Below are positions 1 through 11,550 of a stretch of 64,000 nucleotides of DNA, in pieces (within the stretch, counting starts at the first letter, position 1; every line of letters begins with the position of its first letter). The DNA is taken from contig JACEFZ010027037.1 of the NCBI GenBank assembly GCA_014155875.1, forward strand, positions 62,001 through 126,000. The letters are read 5' to 3'. Origin of the DNA: Cepaea nemoralis (taxonomy: Eukaryota > Mollusca > Gastropoda > Stylommatophora > Helicidae). The notes under the pieces are model-generated. The model had not been told where the DNA came from and made no database searches. It worked only from the letters and a program-made list of their open reading frames with translations. The translations under genes and the position numbers were made by a program.

Positions 1-268
1 ATCTTGTAAAATGTCATTGTTTTTCTTCTGCCTGGTCCATGGTATTCTAAGAATTGTTCTGTAACATGTGAGCTCAATCATTTCTTGCCATCATGGCATG
101 GACAGATGTCAGCTCGCAAGTTGATTCTGTTGGCGAATAGAAGATGTGGAGAAGCTTGATCACCCGTGCCTGTCACCCAGGCATTGGATGATGATATGTT
201 TTGAAACTTGATGTATGAGTAATGCTTTTGTATTTCATCAGCTCAGCAAATATGTCATCGACTTGCAG
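1..268 (+). other. SNRK: SNRK intron, 3' end
   Basis: This is the tail of an intron whose start lies outside the window. It ends in a splice acceptor, cttgcag at 262-268. I see no coding sequence. The first 75 bases resemble 1036-1112, a diverged direct repeat either side of the first exon. Confidence 0.6.
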
Positions 269-481
269 GTTAATAGCCAAAATGCTGGTTCGAGAACCTG
301 GAGATCGCATTGGTCTGGAGAAGATTGAGCAAGATCCATGGTTGGTCATCGATGCTAGAGAGGAGGATGTGAAAATCAACCTGCCACTTCTGTCACGGGA
401 ACACATCTCGGAAGAGGACCACAGTTGCGTTGTTCAAAAAATGGTCGAGGGAAAGATTTGCACAAGGGATGAAATATTTCA
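269..481 (+). CDS. SNRK: SNRK exon (end of kinase domain, start of UBA-like region)
   Basis: This exon encodes the end of a serine/threonine kinase domain. It reads LIAKMLVREPGDRIGLEKIE followed by a Pro-Trp pair, which matches the helix H-I segment of AMPK-related kinases (hydrophobic LI..ML, Asp-Arg, then PW). It continues into PLLSREHISEEDHSCVVQKM, the start of the UBA-like region that follows the kinase domain in SNRK. SNRK is a metabolic kinase known to be activated by LKB1. The catalytic loop and activation loop lie upstream of the window. The acceptor is cag at 266-268 and the donor is GTAAGT at 482-487. The exon is 213 nt, enters in phase 2 and leaves in phase 2 (last bases CA). The reading frame is also open upstream to an ATG at 222, but that stretch is intron. 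The paralogue most easily confused would be another AMPK-related kinase. The next exon and the C-terminus favour SNRK. Confidence 0.85.
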
Positions 482-536
482 GTAAGTTATTTATTTATAA
501 AATATTTATCATGATCATGATCATGCAGCAGGGTCT

Positions 537-757
537 TTGCACAATGTTGCTCTGATCACAGCCCACCAGAATGTTCCTCGCTACTTTCCACTTTTATTGC
601 CTCATGCATTTTCATGCCCATGCTGTCTGCCATGTCCTCTGTCCATCCTAATGCTAGCCAACTCCTGCCACTTTTTCCATAAAATTCCATCACTATTTTT
701 TCCAAACAGCTGCGATGTTTAATATGGCCAAAGTATTTCACTTTCTGAGACATGTTT
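537..757 (-). mobile_element. LINE fragment, C-terminal end, antisense
   Basis: The minus strand reads KVKYFGHIKHRSCLEKIVME and then a Trp-rich segment ending in MHEA. This matches the C-terminal tail of many invertebrate non-LTR retrotransposons, where a K.K.FGHI.R motif is followed by G.E..I. It is short, has no RT motifs and is a decayed intronic relic. The family is not determined. Confidence 0.6.
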
Positions 758-763
758 TTTTTT

Positions 764-955
764 TGGCATATCCCTTACAGGATGTTGCAGTCAACAACAG
801 CATTTTTCAACTGCTGTTGATGTACTAGGCAAGATTATGCTCAGTAATTTGCCATTGCTTTCTGAGCGACCGGCTCACATACCCCGTAAGTTACCAACGC
901 GGAGAGAACCGCAACTGATTCTCGCGCAGGTTACGTTACTCATGAGAATATATGG
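764..955 (-). mobile_element. S-A SINE, antisense
   Basis: It starts with the antisense 3' end (ccttacaggatgttgcagtc) and contains the family hallmark gccattgctttctgagcgac at about 851-870. The other half (891-950) resembles the 5' half of the copy at 47510-47695 in opposite orientation. Copies of this family occur at least ten times in the window. Confidence 0.6.
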
Positions 956-1344
956 GATTACGGAGAAAGACATTAACCCCTACGCCAGGGAGACCGGCTG
1001 ATGTTGTTTATGATAATGTTTTCTCTTATGTTCGGATCTTGCACAATGTCAGTATTTGTCTTTTTCTTATTCCACAATGTTCCAAGAACTTTTCTGTAAC
1101 ACTTAAGTTCCAGAACCCCAAAGTTTTGGTTCACCTTCGGAATGTATTATTGTTTGTCCATCGTTGCTGAAGAGGATTGTATTGTCGTCTGTCAGTCCTT
1201 GTGTGAGTTAAGAGGTATCTTATTAGACCTGAGCCCAGAAATATCTATTACAATGAGGGCAAAGGAGTGTTGATGGCTGATCAGATTGAGATGACTTTCA
1301 ATTTTCCTGTGGCATAAAGATAACATTAGATGGAAGATGTGTGA
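956..1344 (+). other. Intron, no feature seen
   Basis: This is intronic sequence between the SINE and the 53-bp array. It holds the diverged direct repeat (1036-1112) of the window start. I see no coding, RNA or transposon signal. Confidence 0.4.
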
Positions 1345-1648
1345 CATAACATATTTAGTCTTGTAGTATAATATTGTAAGAAATATTTCACGTTATCAGT
1401 AACACATTTAGTCTTGTAGCGTAACATTATCAGAAATATTTCACATTATCAGTAACATATTTAGTCTTCTAGTATAACATTGTAAGAAATATTTCACCGT
1501 ATAAGTAACAAATTTAGTCGTTTAGTGTAACATTATAAGAAATATTTCACTTTATCAGTAACATATTTAGTCTTGTAGTGTAACATTATGAGAAATATTT
1601 CACTTCATCAGTAACATATTTAGTCATTTAGTATAACATTTAATTTAA
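1345..1648. repeat. 53-bp AT-rich satellite, left block
   Basis: This is a tandem repeat of about 53 bp. The unit runs from taacatatttagtcttgtag through taacattataagaaatattt and cactttatcag. About six diverged copies are present. The same unit resumes at 2716, after a LINE fragment, so this was one array. Confidence 0.85.
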
Positions 1649-2715
1649 TGAGAATTTATAGAGTAGATAGAAACCAGCCGTGGGAAATCCTTAAACGATA
1701 TGGAGTCAGTACACATCTAACAAACCTATGTAGAAGCTTATACAACAACTATGAATGCATAGTGAGAAAAAATGGAGTACACTCAGAACCCTTCACCTTA
1801 AGATCCGGAGTATGATGAGGTTGTGTCCTGTCCCCTCTCTTGTTCATAATCTATATAGACAACATATGTAAAGAAACCAACCAAATAGATGCCGCAAGAA
1901 CACTGCATGACGAGACCACAGAAGAAGAACCATCAGCAAATTACACCATTAAAGAACTCCTATTTGCTGACAATCAAGCACTAATAGCAAGCTGAATTAC
2001 AAGACCACATGAAAAGTCTAAACGAAATGTGTAAGGGAACATAACATGAAAATTAGCACAAGTAAAACAGAGGTAATGACTATAACCAAAAATGTAAACA
2101 CAACGATTCACCTAAACGAACATCCCTTGAAACAAGTAAAGAGTTTCAAGTACCTAGAAAGTATAATGTCATCAAATGGCAAATCAGAAGATGCGATTGA
2201 AAATAGACGCAATAAGGCAAACCAACTCATTGGACAAATGGCACCAATACTAAAGAACAAACATGTATCAATAGTTACTAAGAAAGCACTTTACAACACA
2301 ATCTTTTTACCAACTCTATGCTACCAATGCCAAACCTGGACAATAACAGAAAAAGAGAAAAGAAAAATAACAACAACAGAAATGAGATTCCTGAGAAGAA
2401 TATTCAATGTATCAGGAATAGACAAGATCAGAGAGAAGAAATCAGGACTAAAGTTAGGGTTATAGCAGAACTAGATTTTATAAGAAGGCAGAAAGTCAAA
2501 TGGCTTGGCCATGCAAGTAAGTTACCAATTAATAATATACCACAACAAGCAATGATGTACGGACCAGATGGAATCAGAAGAAGCAGACCGCATAAACGAT
2601 AGATGGAGGGAATAGCAGAATCCATAGGAATATCAATACATGAAGCCCATAAGCGGTTCTCTGCCGCTGTTTATACTTCACCTCGACACAGCAAGGTACA
2701 TGAGAAACAAGATGA
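1649..2715 (+). mobile_element. L-D LINE, decayed RT and C-terminal region
   Basis: Several frames together resemble a non-LTR reverse transcriptase. GCVLSPLLFIIYIDNICKE lies at about 1821-1877 and LLFADNQALIAS at about 1959-1994, where the catalytic FADD has become FADN. A longer open stretch at 2046-2465 covers the thumb and C-terminal region (TKTEVM..., SFKYLESIMSSNGKSEDAIE, WTITEKEKRK). The element ends with VKWLGHASKLPINNIPQQA at about 2500-2556. There are stop codons and frameshifts, including two in the motif before GCVLSP. It lies inside the 53-bp satellite and splits it. Clear target duplications were not found. Confidence 0.75.
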
Positions 2716-3214
2716 GATGAGTGTAATATTATGAGAAATATTTCACTTTATCAGTAACAAATTTAGTCTTGTAGTGTGACCTTATAAGAACTATTTCACC
2801 GTATCAGTAATGTATTTAGTCTAGGTAACATTATAAGAAATATTTCATGGTATCAGTAACATATATAGTCTTGTAGGGTAACATTGTAAGAAATATTTCA
2901 CTGTATCAGTAACGTATTTAGTCTTGGATAACATTATAAGAATTATTTCATTATATCAGTAGCATATGTAGTCTTATAGGGTTACATTATAAGAAATATT
3001 TCACGGTATCAGTAAAGTATTTAGTCTTTTAGTGTAACATTATAAGAAATATTTCACTGTTTCAGTAACGTATTTAGTCTTATAGTGTAACATAAGGCAC
3101 ATTTCATGTGTCAGTAACATATTTAGTCATTTAGTGTAACATTATAAGAAATATTTCACGGTATCAGTAACATGTTTAGTCTTGTAGTGTAACATTAAAA
3201 GAAATATTTCACAG
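2716..3214. repeat. 53-bp AT-rich satellite, right block
   Basis: This continues the 53-bp array of 1345-1648, with about nine copies. The core aagaaatatttcac recurs, and some units lack the gtagtg segment. It runs directly into the 45-bp array that follows. Confidence 0.85.
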
Positions 3215-4812
3215 TGGAGACTTTGGTTTGGTTGGATTTTCAGGGGCCATCTTCATTTCACACAGATATATCCATTAGAATTTTTGTTTGTTCCCGTAGG
3301 TTCTACAAGGATATACCCATTTGTGCTTTTATCTCATCCATTAAATCGTATAAGGATATATCCATTATTGTTTTCATTGCTTCTCATAGGTCGCACAGAT
3401 ATGTATCCATACATGCTTTGATTTCCTCCATTCATTCACACTAGGGTATATCCATAAAAGCTTTTATGCCCTCCGTAATTTCACATTAGGATAAATGTGA
3501 AAGTGATTTCATCTCCTACCCTAGTTCACACGGTTATATATCAATAACTGCTTTGATCACCTCCCTTGGGTAATAAAGTTGCATCCCTAATTGGTATGAT
3601 CTCCTCCTTTACTCCAATGAGAATATTTTCATAAGTGCCTCAATGTACACCCTTAGTTCACATTAGGATATATCCATAATTGCTTTATTTTCCTTCCTTC
3701 TGTCTCCCAAGGATATATGCATAAGTGCTTTGATCTCATTCCTTAGGTCACACATGGGCATATCCATAAGTGCATTATTCTCCTTCCTTAGATCACTCAA
3801 GGATATATCCATAAGTGTATTATTCTCCTTCCTTAGGTCATGCAAGGATATATCCATAAGTGTATTATTCTCCTTCCTTAGGTCATGCAAGGATATATCC
3901 ATAAGTGTATTATTCTCCTTCCTTCCTTAGGTCACTCAAGGATATATCCATAAGTGCTTTGATCGCCTTCCTTGGGTCACACAAAGCTATATCCATAAGT
4001 GCTTTGATCGCCTTCCTTGGGTCACTCAAGGATATATCCATAAGTGTATTATTCTCCTTCCTTAGGTCATGCAAGGATATATCCATAAGTGTATTATTCT
4101 CCTTCCTTCCTTAGGTCACACAAGGATATATCCATATTATTCTCCTTCCTTCCTTAGGTCACACAAGGGTATATCCATAAGTGTATTATTCTCCTTCCTT
4201 CCTTAGGTCACACAAGGCGATATCCATAAGTGTATTATTCTCCTTCCTTCCTTAGGTCACGCAAGGATATATCCATAAGTGTATTATTCTCCTTCCTTAG
4301 GTCATGCAAGGATATATCCATAAGTGTATTATTCTCCTTCCTTCCTCAGGTCACTCAAGGATATATCCATAAGTGTATTATTCTCCTTCCTTCCTTAGGT
4401 CATGCAAGGATATATCCATAAGTGTATTATTCTCCTTCCTAAGGTCATGCAAGGATATATTCATAAGTGTATTATTCTCCTTCTTAGGTCATGCAAGGAT
4501 ATATCCATAAGTCTATTATTCTCCTTCCTTAGGCATGCAAGGATATATCCATAAGTCTATTATTCTCCTTCCTTAGGTCATGCAAGGATATATCCATAAG
4601 TGTATTATTCTCCTTCCTTAGGTCACACAAGGCGATATCCATGTGTATTATTCTCCTTCCTTAGGTCATGCAAGGATATATCCATAAGTGTATTATTCTC
4701 CTTCCTTAGGTCACACAAAGATATATCCATAAGTACATTATTCTCCTTCCTTAGGTCCTACAAAGATGTATCCATAAATGCTTTGATTGCCTTCCTTAGG
4801 TCACTCCAGCTC
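3215..4812. repeat. 45-bp minisatellite A
   Basis: The unit of about 45 bp contains aaggatatatccataagtg, then tattattctccttccttagg and tcatgc. Left-hand copies (3215-3720) are strongly diverged and right-hand copies (3770-4790) are nearly identical. The unit is 15 codons without a stop, so open frames run across it and translate to repeats of the type KDISISVLFSFLR. These are not genes. Some units carry an extra ttcc. Confidence 0.9.
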
Positions 4813-7800
4813 ATACATATGTTGTGTCTTAGATTACATGAAGGTCTAACACTTTACACCTTAATGTGGTGCACTAGATTACATGAAGGTCTAACACTTT
4901 ACACCTCAATGTGGTGTCCTAGATTACAAGGAGGTCTAACACTTTACACTTCAATGTAGTGTCCTTGATTACATGAAGGTCTAACACTTTACACTTCAAT
5001 GTGATGTCCTAGATTACAAGAAGGTCTAACACTTTACACCTCAATGTGGTGTCCTAGATTACATGAATGTCTAACTCTTTACACTTCAATGTGATGTCCT
5101 AGATTACAAGAAGGTCTAACACTTTACACCTCAATGTGGTGTCCTAGATTACATGAATGTCTAACTCTTTACACTTCAATGTGGAGTCCTAGATTACAAG
5201 AAGGTTTAACACTTTACGCCTCAATGTGATGTCCTAGATTACATGAATGTCTAACACTTTACACCTCAATGTGATATCCTAGATTACATGAAGGTCTAAC
5301 ACTTTACACCTCAATGTGATGTCCTAGATTACATGAATGTCTAACACTTTACACCTCAATGTGGTGTCCTAGATTACATGAAGGTCTAACACTTTACACC
5401 TCAATGTGGTGTCCTAGATTACATGAAGGTCTAACTCTTTACACTTCAATGTGATGTCCTAGATTACAAGAAGGTCTAACACTTTACACCTCAATGTGGT
5501 GTCCTAGATTACATGAATGTCTAACTCTTTACACTTCAATGTGGAGTCCTAGATTACAAGAAGGTTTAACACTTTACGCCTCAATGTGATGTCCTAGATT
5601 ACATGAATGTCTAACACTTTACACCTCAATGTGATATCCTAGATTACATGAAGGTCTAACACTTTACACCTCAATGTGATGTCCTAGATTACATGAATGT
5701 CTAACACTTTACACCTCAATGTGGTGTCCTAGATTACATGAAGGTCTAACACTTTACACCTCAATGTGGTGTCCTAGATTACATGAATGTCTAACTCTTT
5801 ACACTTCAATGTGATGTCCTAGATTACAAGAAGGTCTAACACTTTACACCTCAATGTGGTGTCCTAGATTACATGAATGTCTAACTCTTTACACTTCAAT
5901 GTGGAGTCCTAGATTACAAGAAGGTTTAACACTTTACGCCTCAATGTGATGTCCTAGATTACATGAATGTCTAACACTTTACACCTCAATGTGATATCCT
6001 AGATTACATGAAGGTCTAACACTTTTACACCTCAATGTGATATCCTAGATTACATGAATGTCTAACACTTTACACCTCAATGTGATGTCCTAGATTTACA
6101 TGAATGTCTAACACTTTACACTCACTGTGGAGTCCTAGATTACAAGAAGGTCTAACACTTTACACCTCAATGTGGTGTCCTAGATTACATGAATGTCTAA
6201 CACTTTACACATTCAATGTGGAGTCCTAGATTACAATTGAATGTTCTAACACTTTACACCTCAATGTGATATCCTAGATTACATGAATGTCTACCACTTT
6301 ACACCTCAATGTGGTTTCCTAGATTACATGAATGTCTAACTCTTTACACTTCAATGTGGAGTCCTAGATTACAAGAAGTTAACACTTTACACCTCAATGT
6401 GATGTCCTAGATTACATGAATGTCTAACACTTTTACACTCAATGTGAATATCCTAGATTACAATGAAGGTCTAACACTTTACACCTCAATGTGATGTCCT
6501 AGATTACATGAATGTCTAACACTTTACACCTCAATGTGGTGTCCTAGATTACATGAAGGTCTAACACTTTACACCTCAATGTGGTGTCCTAGATTACATG
6601 AAGGTCTAACTCTTTACACTTCAATGTGATGTCCTAGATTACAAGAAGGTCTAACACTTTACACCTCAATGTTGTGTCCTAGATTACATGAATGTCTAAC
6701 TCTTTACACTTCAATGTGGAGTCCTAGATTACAAGAAGGTTTAACACTTTACGCCTCAATGTGATGTCCTAGATTACAATGAATGTCTAACACTTTACAC
6801 CTCAATGTGATATCCTAGATTACATGAAGGTCTAACACTTTACACCTCAATGTGATGTCCTAGATTACATGAATGTCTAACACTTTACACCTCAATGTGG
6901 TGTCCTAGATTACATGAAGGTCTAACACTTTACACCTCAATGTGGTGTCCTAGATTACATGAATGTCTAACTCTTTACACTTCAATGTGATGTCCTAGAT
7001 TACAAGAAGGTCTAACACTTTACACCTCAATGTTGTGTCCTAGATTACATGAATGTCTAACTCTTTACACTTCAATGTGGAGTCCTAGATTACAAGAAGG
7101 TTTAACACTTTACGCCTCAATGTGATGTCCTAGATTACATGAATGTCTAACACTTTACACCTCAATGTGATATCCTAGATTACATGAAGGTCTAACACTT
7201 TACACCTCAATGTGATGTCCTAGATTACATGAATGTCTAACACTTTACACCTCAATGTGGTGTCCTAGATTACATGAAGGTCTAACACTTTACACCTCAA
7301 TGTGGTGTCCTAGATTACATGAAGGTCTAACACTTTACACCTCAATGTGGTGTCCTAGATTACATGAAGGTCTAACACTTTACACCTCAATGTGATGTCC
7401 TAGATTACATGAAGGTCTATGTCCTAGATTACAAGGAGGTCTAACACTTTACACTTCAATGTCATGTCCTTGATTACATGAAGGTCTAACACTTTACACG
7501 TCAATGTGATGTCCTAGATTACAAGAAGGTCTAACACTTTACACCTCAATGTGGTGTCCTAGATTACATGAATGTCTAACTCTTTACACTTCAATGTGGA
7601 GTCCTAGATTACAAGAAGGTTTAACACTTTACACCTCAATGTGATGTCCTAGATTACATGAATGTCTAACACTTTACACCTCAATGTGATATCCTAGATT
7701 ACATGAATGTCTAACACTTTACACCTCAATGTGATATCCTAGATTACATGAATGTCTAACACTTTACACCTCAATGTGATGTCCTAGATTACATGAATGT

Positions 7801-9085
7801 CTAACACTTTACACCTCACTGTGGAGTCCTAGATTACAAGAAGGTCTAACACTTTACACCTCAATGTGGTGTCCTAGATTACATGAATGTCTAACACTTT
7901 ACACTTCAATGTGGAGTCCTAGATTACAAGAAGGTCTAACACTTTACACCTCAATGTGATGTCCTAGATTACATGAATGTCTACCACTTTACACCTCAAT
8001 GTGGTGTCCTAGATTACATGAATGTCTAACACTTTACACTTCAATGTGGAGTCCTAGATTACAAGAAGGTCTAACACTTTACACCTCAATGTGATGTCCT
8101 AGATTACATGAATGTCTAACACTTTACACCTCAATGTGGTGTCCTAGATTACATGAAGGTCTAACACTTTACACCTCAATGTGGTGTCCTAGATTACATG
8201 AAGGTCTAACACTTTACACCTCAATGTGATGTCCTAGATTACATGAATGTCTAACACTTTACACCTCAATGTGGAGTCCTAGATTACAAGAAGGTTTAAC
8301 ACTTTACACTTCAATGTGGAGTCCTAGATTACAAGAAGGTCTAACACTTTACACCTCAATGTGATGTCATAGATTACATGAATGTCTAACACTTTACACC
8401 TCAATGTGATGTCCTAGATTACATGAAGGTCTAACACTTTACACCTCAATGTGGTGTCCTAGATTACATGAAGGTCTAACACTTTACACCTCAATGTGAT
8501 GTCCTAGATTACATGAAGGTCTAACACTTTACACCTCAATGTGATGTCCTAGATTACATGAATGTTTAGCACTTTACACCTCAATGTGATGTCCTAGATT
8601 ACATGAAGGTCTAACACTTTACTCCTCAATGTGATGTCCTAGATTACATGAATGTCTAACACTTTACACCTCAATGTGATGTCCTAGATTACATGAAGGT
8701 CTAACACTTTACACCTCAATGTGATGTCCTAGATTACGTGAATGTTTAGCACTTTACACCTCAATGTGATGTCCTAGATTACATGAAGGTCTAACACTTT
8801 ACACCTCAATGTGATGTCCTAGATTACATGAATGTCTAACACTTTACACCTCAATGTGATGTCCTAGATTACATAAAGTCTAACACTTCACAACTCAATG
8901 GCAGTGTCATAGATTACATGAAGGTCTAATATTTTACACCTCAGTGTGGTGTCCTAGATTACATGAATGTCTAACACTTTACACCTCAATGTGATATCCT
9001 AGATTACATGAATGTCTAACACTTTACACCTCAATGTGGAGACCTAGAATACAAGAAGGTCTAACACTTTACACCTCAATGTCTG
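4813..9085. repeat. 45-bp satellite B, about 95 copies, with 360-bp higher-order repeat
   Basis: This is a long homogeneous array. The unit is catgaaggtctaacacttta plus cacctcaatgtgatgtccta plus gatta. Variants alternate (aatgtct, aagaaggtt, ctcttt, tacgcc). The rare variant aaggtttaacactttacgcc recurs near 5200, 5560 and 5920, and again near 6734 and 7094. Each spacing within a group is 360 bp, equal to eight units. The array lies within SNRK intron 482-9549. A patch near 6020-6450 has many one-base indels. Confidence 0.92.
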
Positions 9086-9138
9086 CTATGGGACTACCTT
9101 GACCTTACTTATCTCACATGAGAAGTAGTCTTATTCTA

Positions 9139-9208
9139 TAGAAGTACATCAGCCTGACAACAATCCAAGTCTGATGAACTGGATGCACCAATGACTGTAT
9201 CATTGCAA
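9139..9208 (+). repeat. Duplicated intron segment, copy 1 (copy 2 at 9467-9537)
   Basis: A stretch of about 70 bases, including gcctgacaacaatccaa and tgatgaactggatg and ending tgactgtatcattgcaa, occurs here and again at 9467-9537 with few differences. Copy 2 directly precedes the splice acceptor of the next SNRK exon. An S-A SINE lies between the two copies. At 70 bases it is too long to be a target duplication. Confidence 0.8.
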
Positions 9209-9264
9209 AACATGAAGAACATTCTTGCTTTATAGAAGTGCTTACTCCATGGCGAAGGACGTAA

Positions 9265-9460
9265 TCATAATCCCACATACGACGTTCAAAACACAGCTGC
9301 AGGCGATTAGGCAGCAGACCGCCTTACATTGGGTATTTTTATAACATGGTATGGGTCATCCAGAAAGCAATGGCAAACTACTGAACGTAAACTTGCCAAG
9401 AGATCACAAACAACAGGGGTTGACTGTGATGTCCTGTAAGGGATATGCAACTAACTTTTT
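9265..9460 (+). mobile_element. S-A SINE, sense
   Basis: It has the tRNA-like B-box area (acgttcaaaacacagctg), then ggcagcagaccgccttacat, agaaagcaatggcaaactac and the 3' end gatgtcctgtaagggatatg. The 5' head with the A box is incomplete. Confidence 0.75.
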
Positions 9461-9549
9461 TTTAAAATAGAAGTATATTAACCTGACAACAATCCAAATC
9501 TGATGAACTGGATGAATTAGTGACTGTATCATTGCAATGCTGTCGCCAG

Positions 9550-9732
9550 GTCACTGGAGCGGGATGCATATGATCACATCGCTGCCACCTACTATCTCCT
9601 GATAGAGAGGCGGTTGCGGAAGCTGCAGCATGAAGCAGCCGTGGTTCACACCAACCTGCCAAAACAACCATCCTCCTCCAGTATGATAGCCAACAGCAAG
9701 CCTCATCTAGAACCACTGATGCTTTCACCCCG
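9550..9732 (+). CDS. SNRK: SNRK exon (UBA-like helices)
   Basis: The exon completes the CA left by the previous exon to give Gln. It then reads SLERDAYDHIAATYYLLIER and RLRKLQHEA. This matches the SNRK stretch after the kinase domain, in which AL...N.Y.HITATY.LLAER..R is the family pattern as I remember it. The helices form the UBA-like segment seen in AMPK-related kinases. The remainder (VVHTNLPKQPSSSSMIANSK and onward) is a Ser-rich linker. The acceptor is tcgccag at 9543-9549 and the donor GTAGGT at 9733-9738. Its length is 183 nt, phase 2 to phase 2. It has no in-frame stop and continues exactly in frame from the preceding exon. An open frame on the opposite strand (9462-9728) is a shadow. 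Confidence 0.88.
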
Positions 9733-10214
9733 GTAGGTACCTTGTGAGTTGTATGTGACTTGTCGCTAGCAGAATCTATTTCACCCTCTGTGATAATCTT
9801 AGTGAGTATTGCTTATTTTGTTTCTACTTATTGATTTCTTTGGTTTGTAGTTACTGTCACCAGTTGTTGCGGCCATAATATTACCCTTTCACTGTTGTTG
9901 ATTATCTATTGTTTCCTTTGTCGCCATGAAAATGTATTGTTAGTTTGTGGCATTTAGTATACCATATACCACCACGGCTTTCTGTCTCCCTTATAGTTGT
10001 GGTCTGCTTTGTGAAGAGTTATGCTTTTTTGTCACCATTTCTATAGCTCAACCATGCCACATATGCTCAGTTGATTGTTTGGTTGGCAAGTCTGCAGCTG
10101 CCATTGTGCTATAGTCGACCTGTGCTTAGACTAAAACTTTAACTGGTAACTATGTGGTTAAAATACTAGTAAGAGGTACATGAAGACACGTCATTCATCG
10201 ATGATGTGTAACAT
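9733..10214 (+). other. Intron, nothing recognised
   Basis: This is T-rich intronic sequence following the donor at 9733. I see no open frame with family resemblance, no tandem repeat and no SINE head. Confidence 0.4.
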
Positions 10215-10455
10215 AAAGACACAGAAGTCTCTGTGGCAAAGTAGTCAAGCTGTCTGCTTAACGCTCTGAAGGTTGTGGGTTTGATTCTGGGCTACATCTT
10301 TCAGTTCAAGGGTGCATTTTTTCTCTGAGACTCCCGGGGGTTGTCGCTGGAGCTATCGAGTTTTTGCGGCACTTTCTGGCAGGCCACCCTGTAGAAAGAG
10401 ACTGAGCCATAGGGATAACAACTCAGTGCAATGAAGTCGATCCTCTCGACTTTTA
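10215..10455 (+). mobile_element. S-C SINE with tRNA-like head
   Basis: The head resembles a tRNA gene with pol III boxes. An A-box-like gtggcaaagtagtcaagctg lies at about 10228-10247, and a B-box-like gggtttgattctgggc at about 10278-10293. The body continues with ctcccgggggttgtcgctgg. No second copy was noticed here. The cloverleaf is not complete, so this is not a functional tRNA. Confidence 0.6.
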
Positions 10456-10765
10456 AGACTTTCAGACATGAAGACACAAGATGGATCCCCCAGTAAGACC
10501 TTGGTTATTGTTATTTATCAGTGGTAAAATAAACGGTTTCTACTTTTGTTTCTAGACAAAGGTTACTAAACGCATTTTGTAATCCTGCATACTGTGTTCG
10601 AAACAGCTGTGGGCAACTTGGCAGTAGGCCACCTTACACTGGTTTTTTATGAAATGGTACAGGTGCTGTTCATTCAGAAAGCAATGGCAAACTACTGAAC
10701 ATAAACTTGCCAAGAGATCAAACACAGCCAAAATATGCTGGGGTTGACTGCTACATCCTGTAAAG

Positions 10766-11550
10766 CAGTGGTTCCCAAGCTTTTCAAGCAGAGGGCCATA
10801 ATTACTAGTTTCGGTAGTTAAGCGGGCCACAACATTATAAAATTATGAAAGTCATGCAATATCATTCTTACCTTTCTTAACTTTTGTCAACAAAATTCTA
10901 AAACTTTAAATGCAGTCAGTGTCAGTACTACACTGCGGTAATTTTTTGGTTTAAAATCAAAAGTTCATTTAACACATTTTAAATCAATTTCGAAAATCAC
11001 TATTATTGCAATTAATTTGCAATTGTAACTGTTCTTCATAGCTAGTTACTTAAGTACAAATACCAGTTTATCAATGTCTGGGCACAAATCTGTCGTGCCC
11101 AAAGTCATAAGAGCAGCTAGGTTACTGACGGTGAGTCAGTGGTGGACGGTCATTTGGAAACGGTCATTGCGGAAAATGACTGCTCGCATCTGTAAGTCGA
11201 ACCAAAATGACAAATGTATCTCTGGGCGAATGAACGCAAGTGTTCAAATTGTTCGACAGGCAATAATCACCTGAATGAAATCATATGATCAGCTGAAGGC
11301 GAATCAGGCAGCTCCAGAAATTTACATCTCAGTGCAGAATTGCATTTCAAATCAATTACTTCGTGCTGCAGGTTTTGCTGTAATTGACAGAGCTTGGTAT
11401 CAGAATATACGAATGGATTTATGAAGAGGGCAACATTATCCTCCTCTATTGTGAACTCTTGAAATCTCGACTGAAACGAGGCCTCACGTGCCACTTTGTG
11501 ACAGCTGGCGGGCCATGAGTGGCCCGCGGGCCGTTGTTTGGGAACCCCTG
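10766..11550. mobile_element. Non-autonomous hAT transposon, 785 bp
   Basis: The terminal inverted repeats are CAGTGGTTCCCAA at the left and, on the other strand, CAGGGGTTCCCAA at the right. A perfect 8-bp target duplication, ctgtaaag, flanks it (10758-10765 and 11551-11558). Eight-base duplications and CAG-starting ends are hallmarks of the hAT superfamily. The interior keeps only a piece of the transposase C-terminus on the minus strand, so the copy is internally deleted. Subterminal gcgggcc motifs occur at both ends. Confidence 0.93.
11150..11494 (-). pseudogene. hAT transposase C-terminal remnant
   Basis: On the minus strand from 11494 the frame reads FQSRFQEFTIEEDNVALFIN then NLQHEVIDLKCNSALRCKFL. 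After an in-frame stop near 11267 it continues, in the same frame, with YICHFGSTYRCEQSFSAM. The motifs LQ.E.I.L.C.S.L..KF and FGSTY.CEQ.FS.M belong to the dimerisation region of hAT transposases of the group domesticated as ZBED5, FAM200 and GTF2IRD2-like proteins. Only about 110 residues remain and two stops break it, so it is inactive. Confidence 0.85.
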
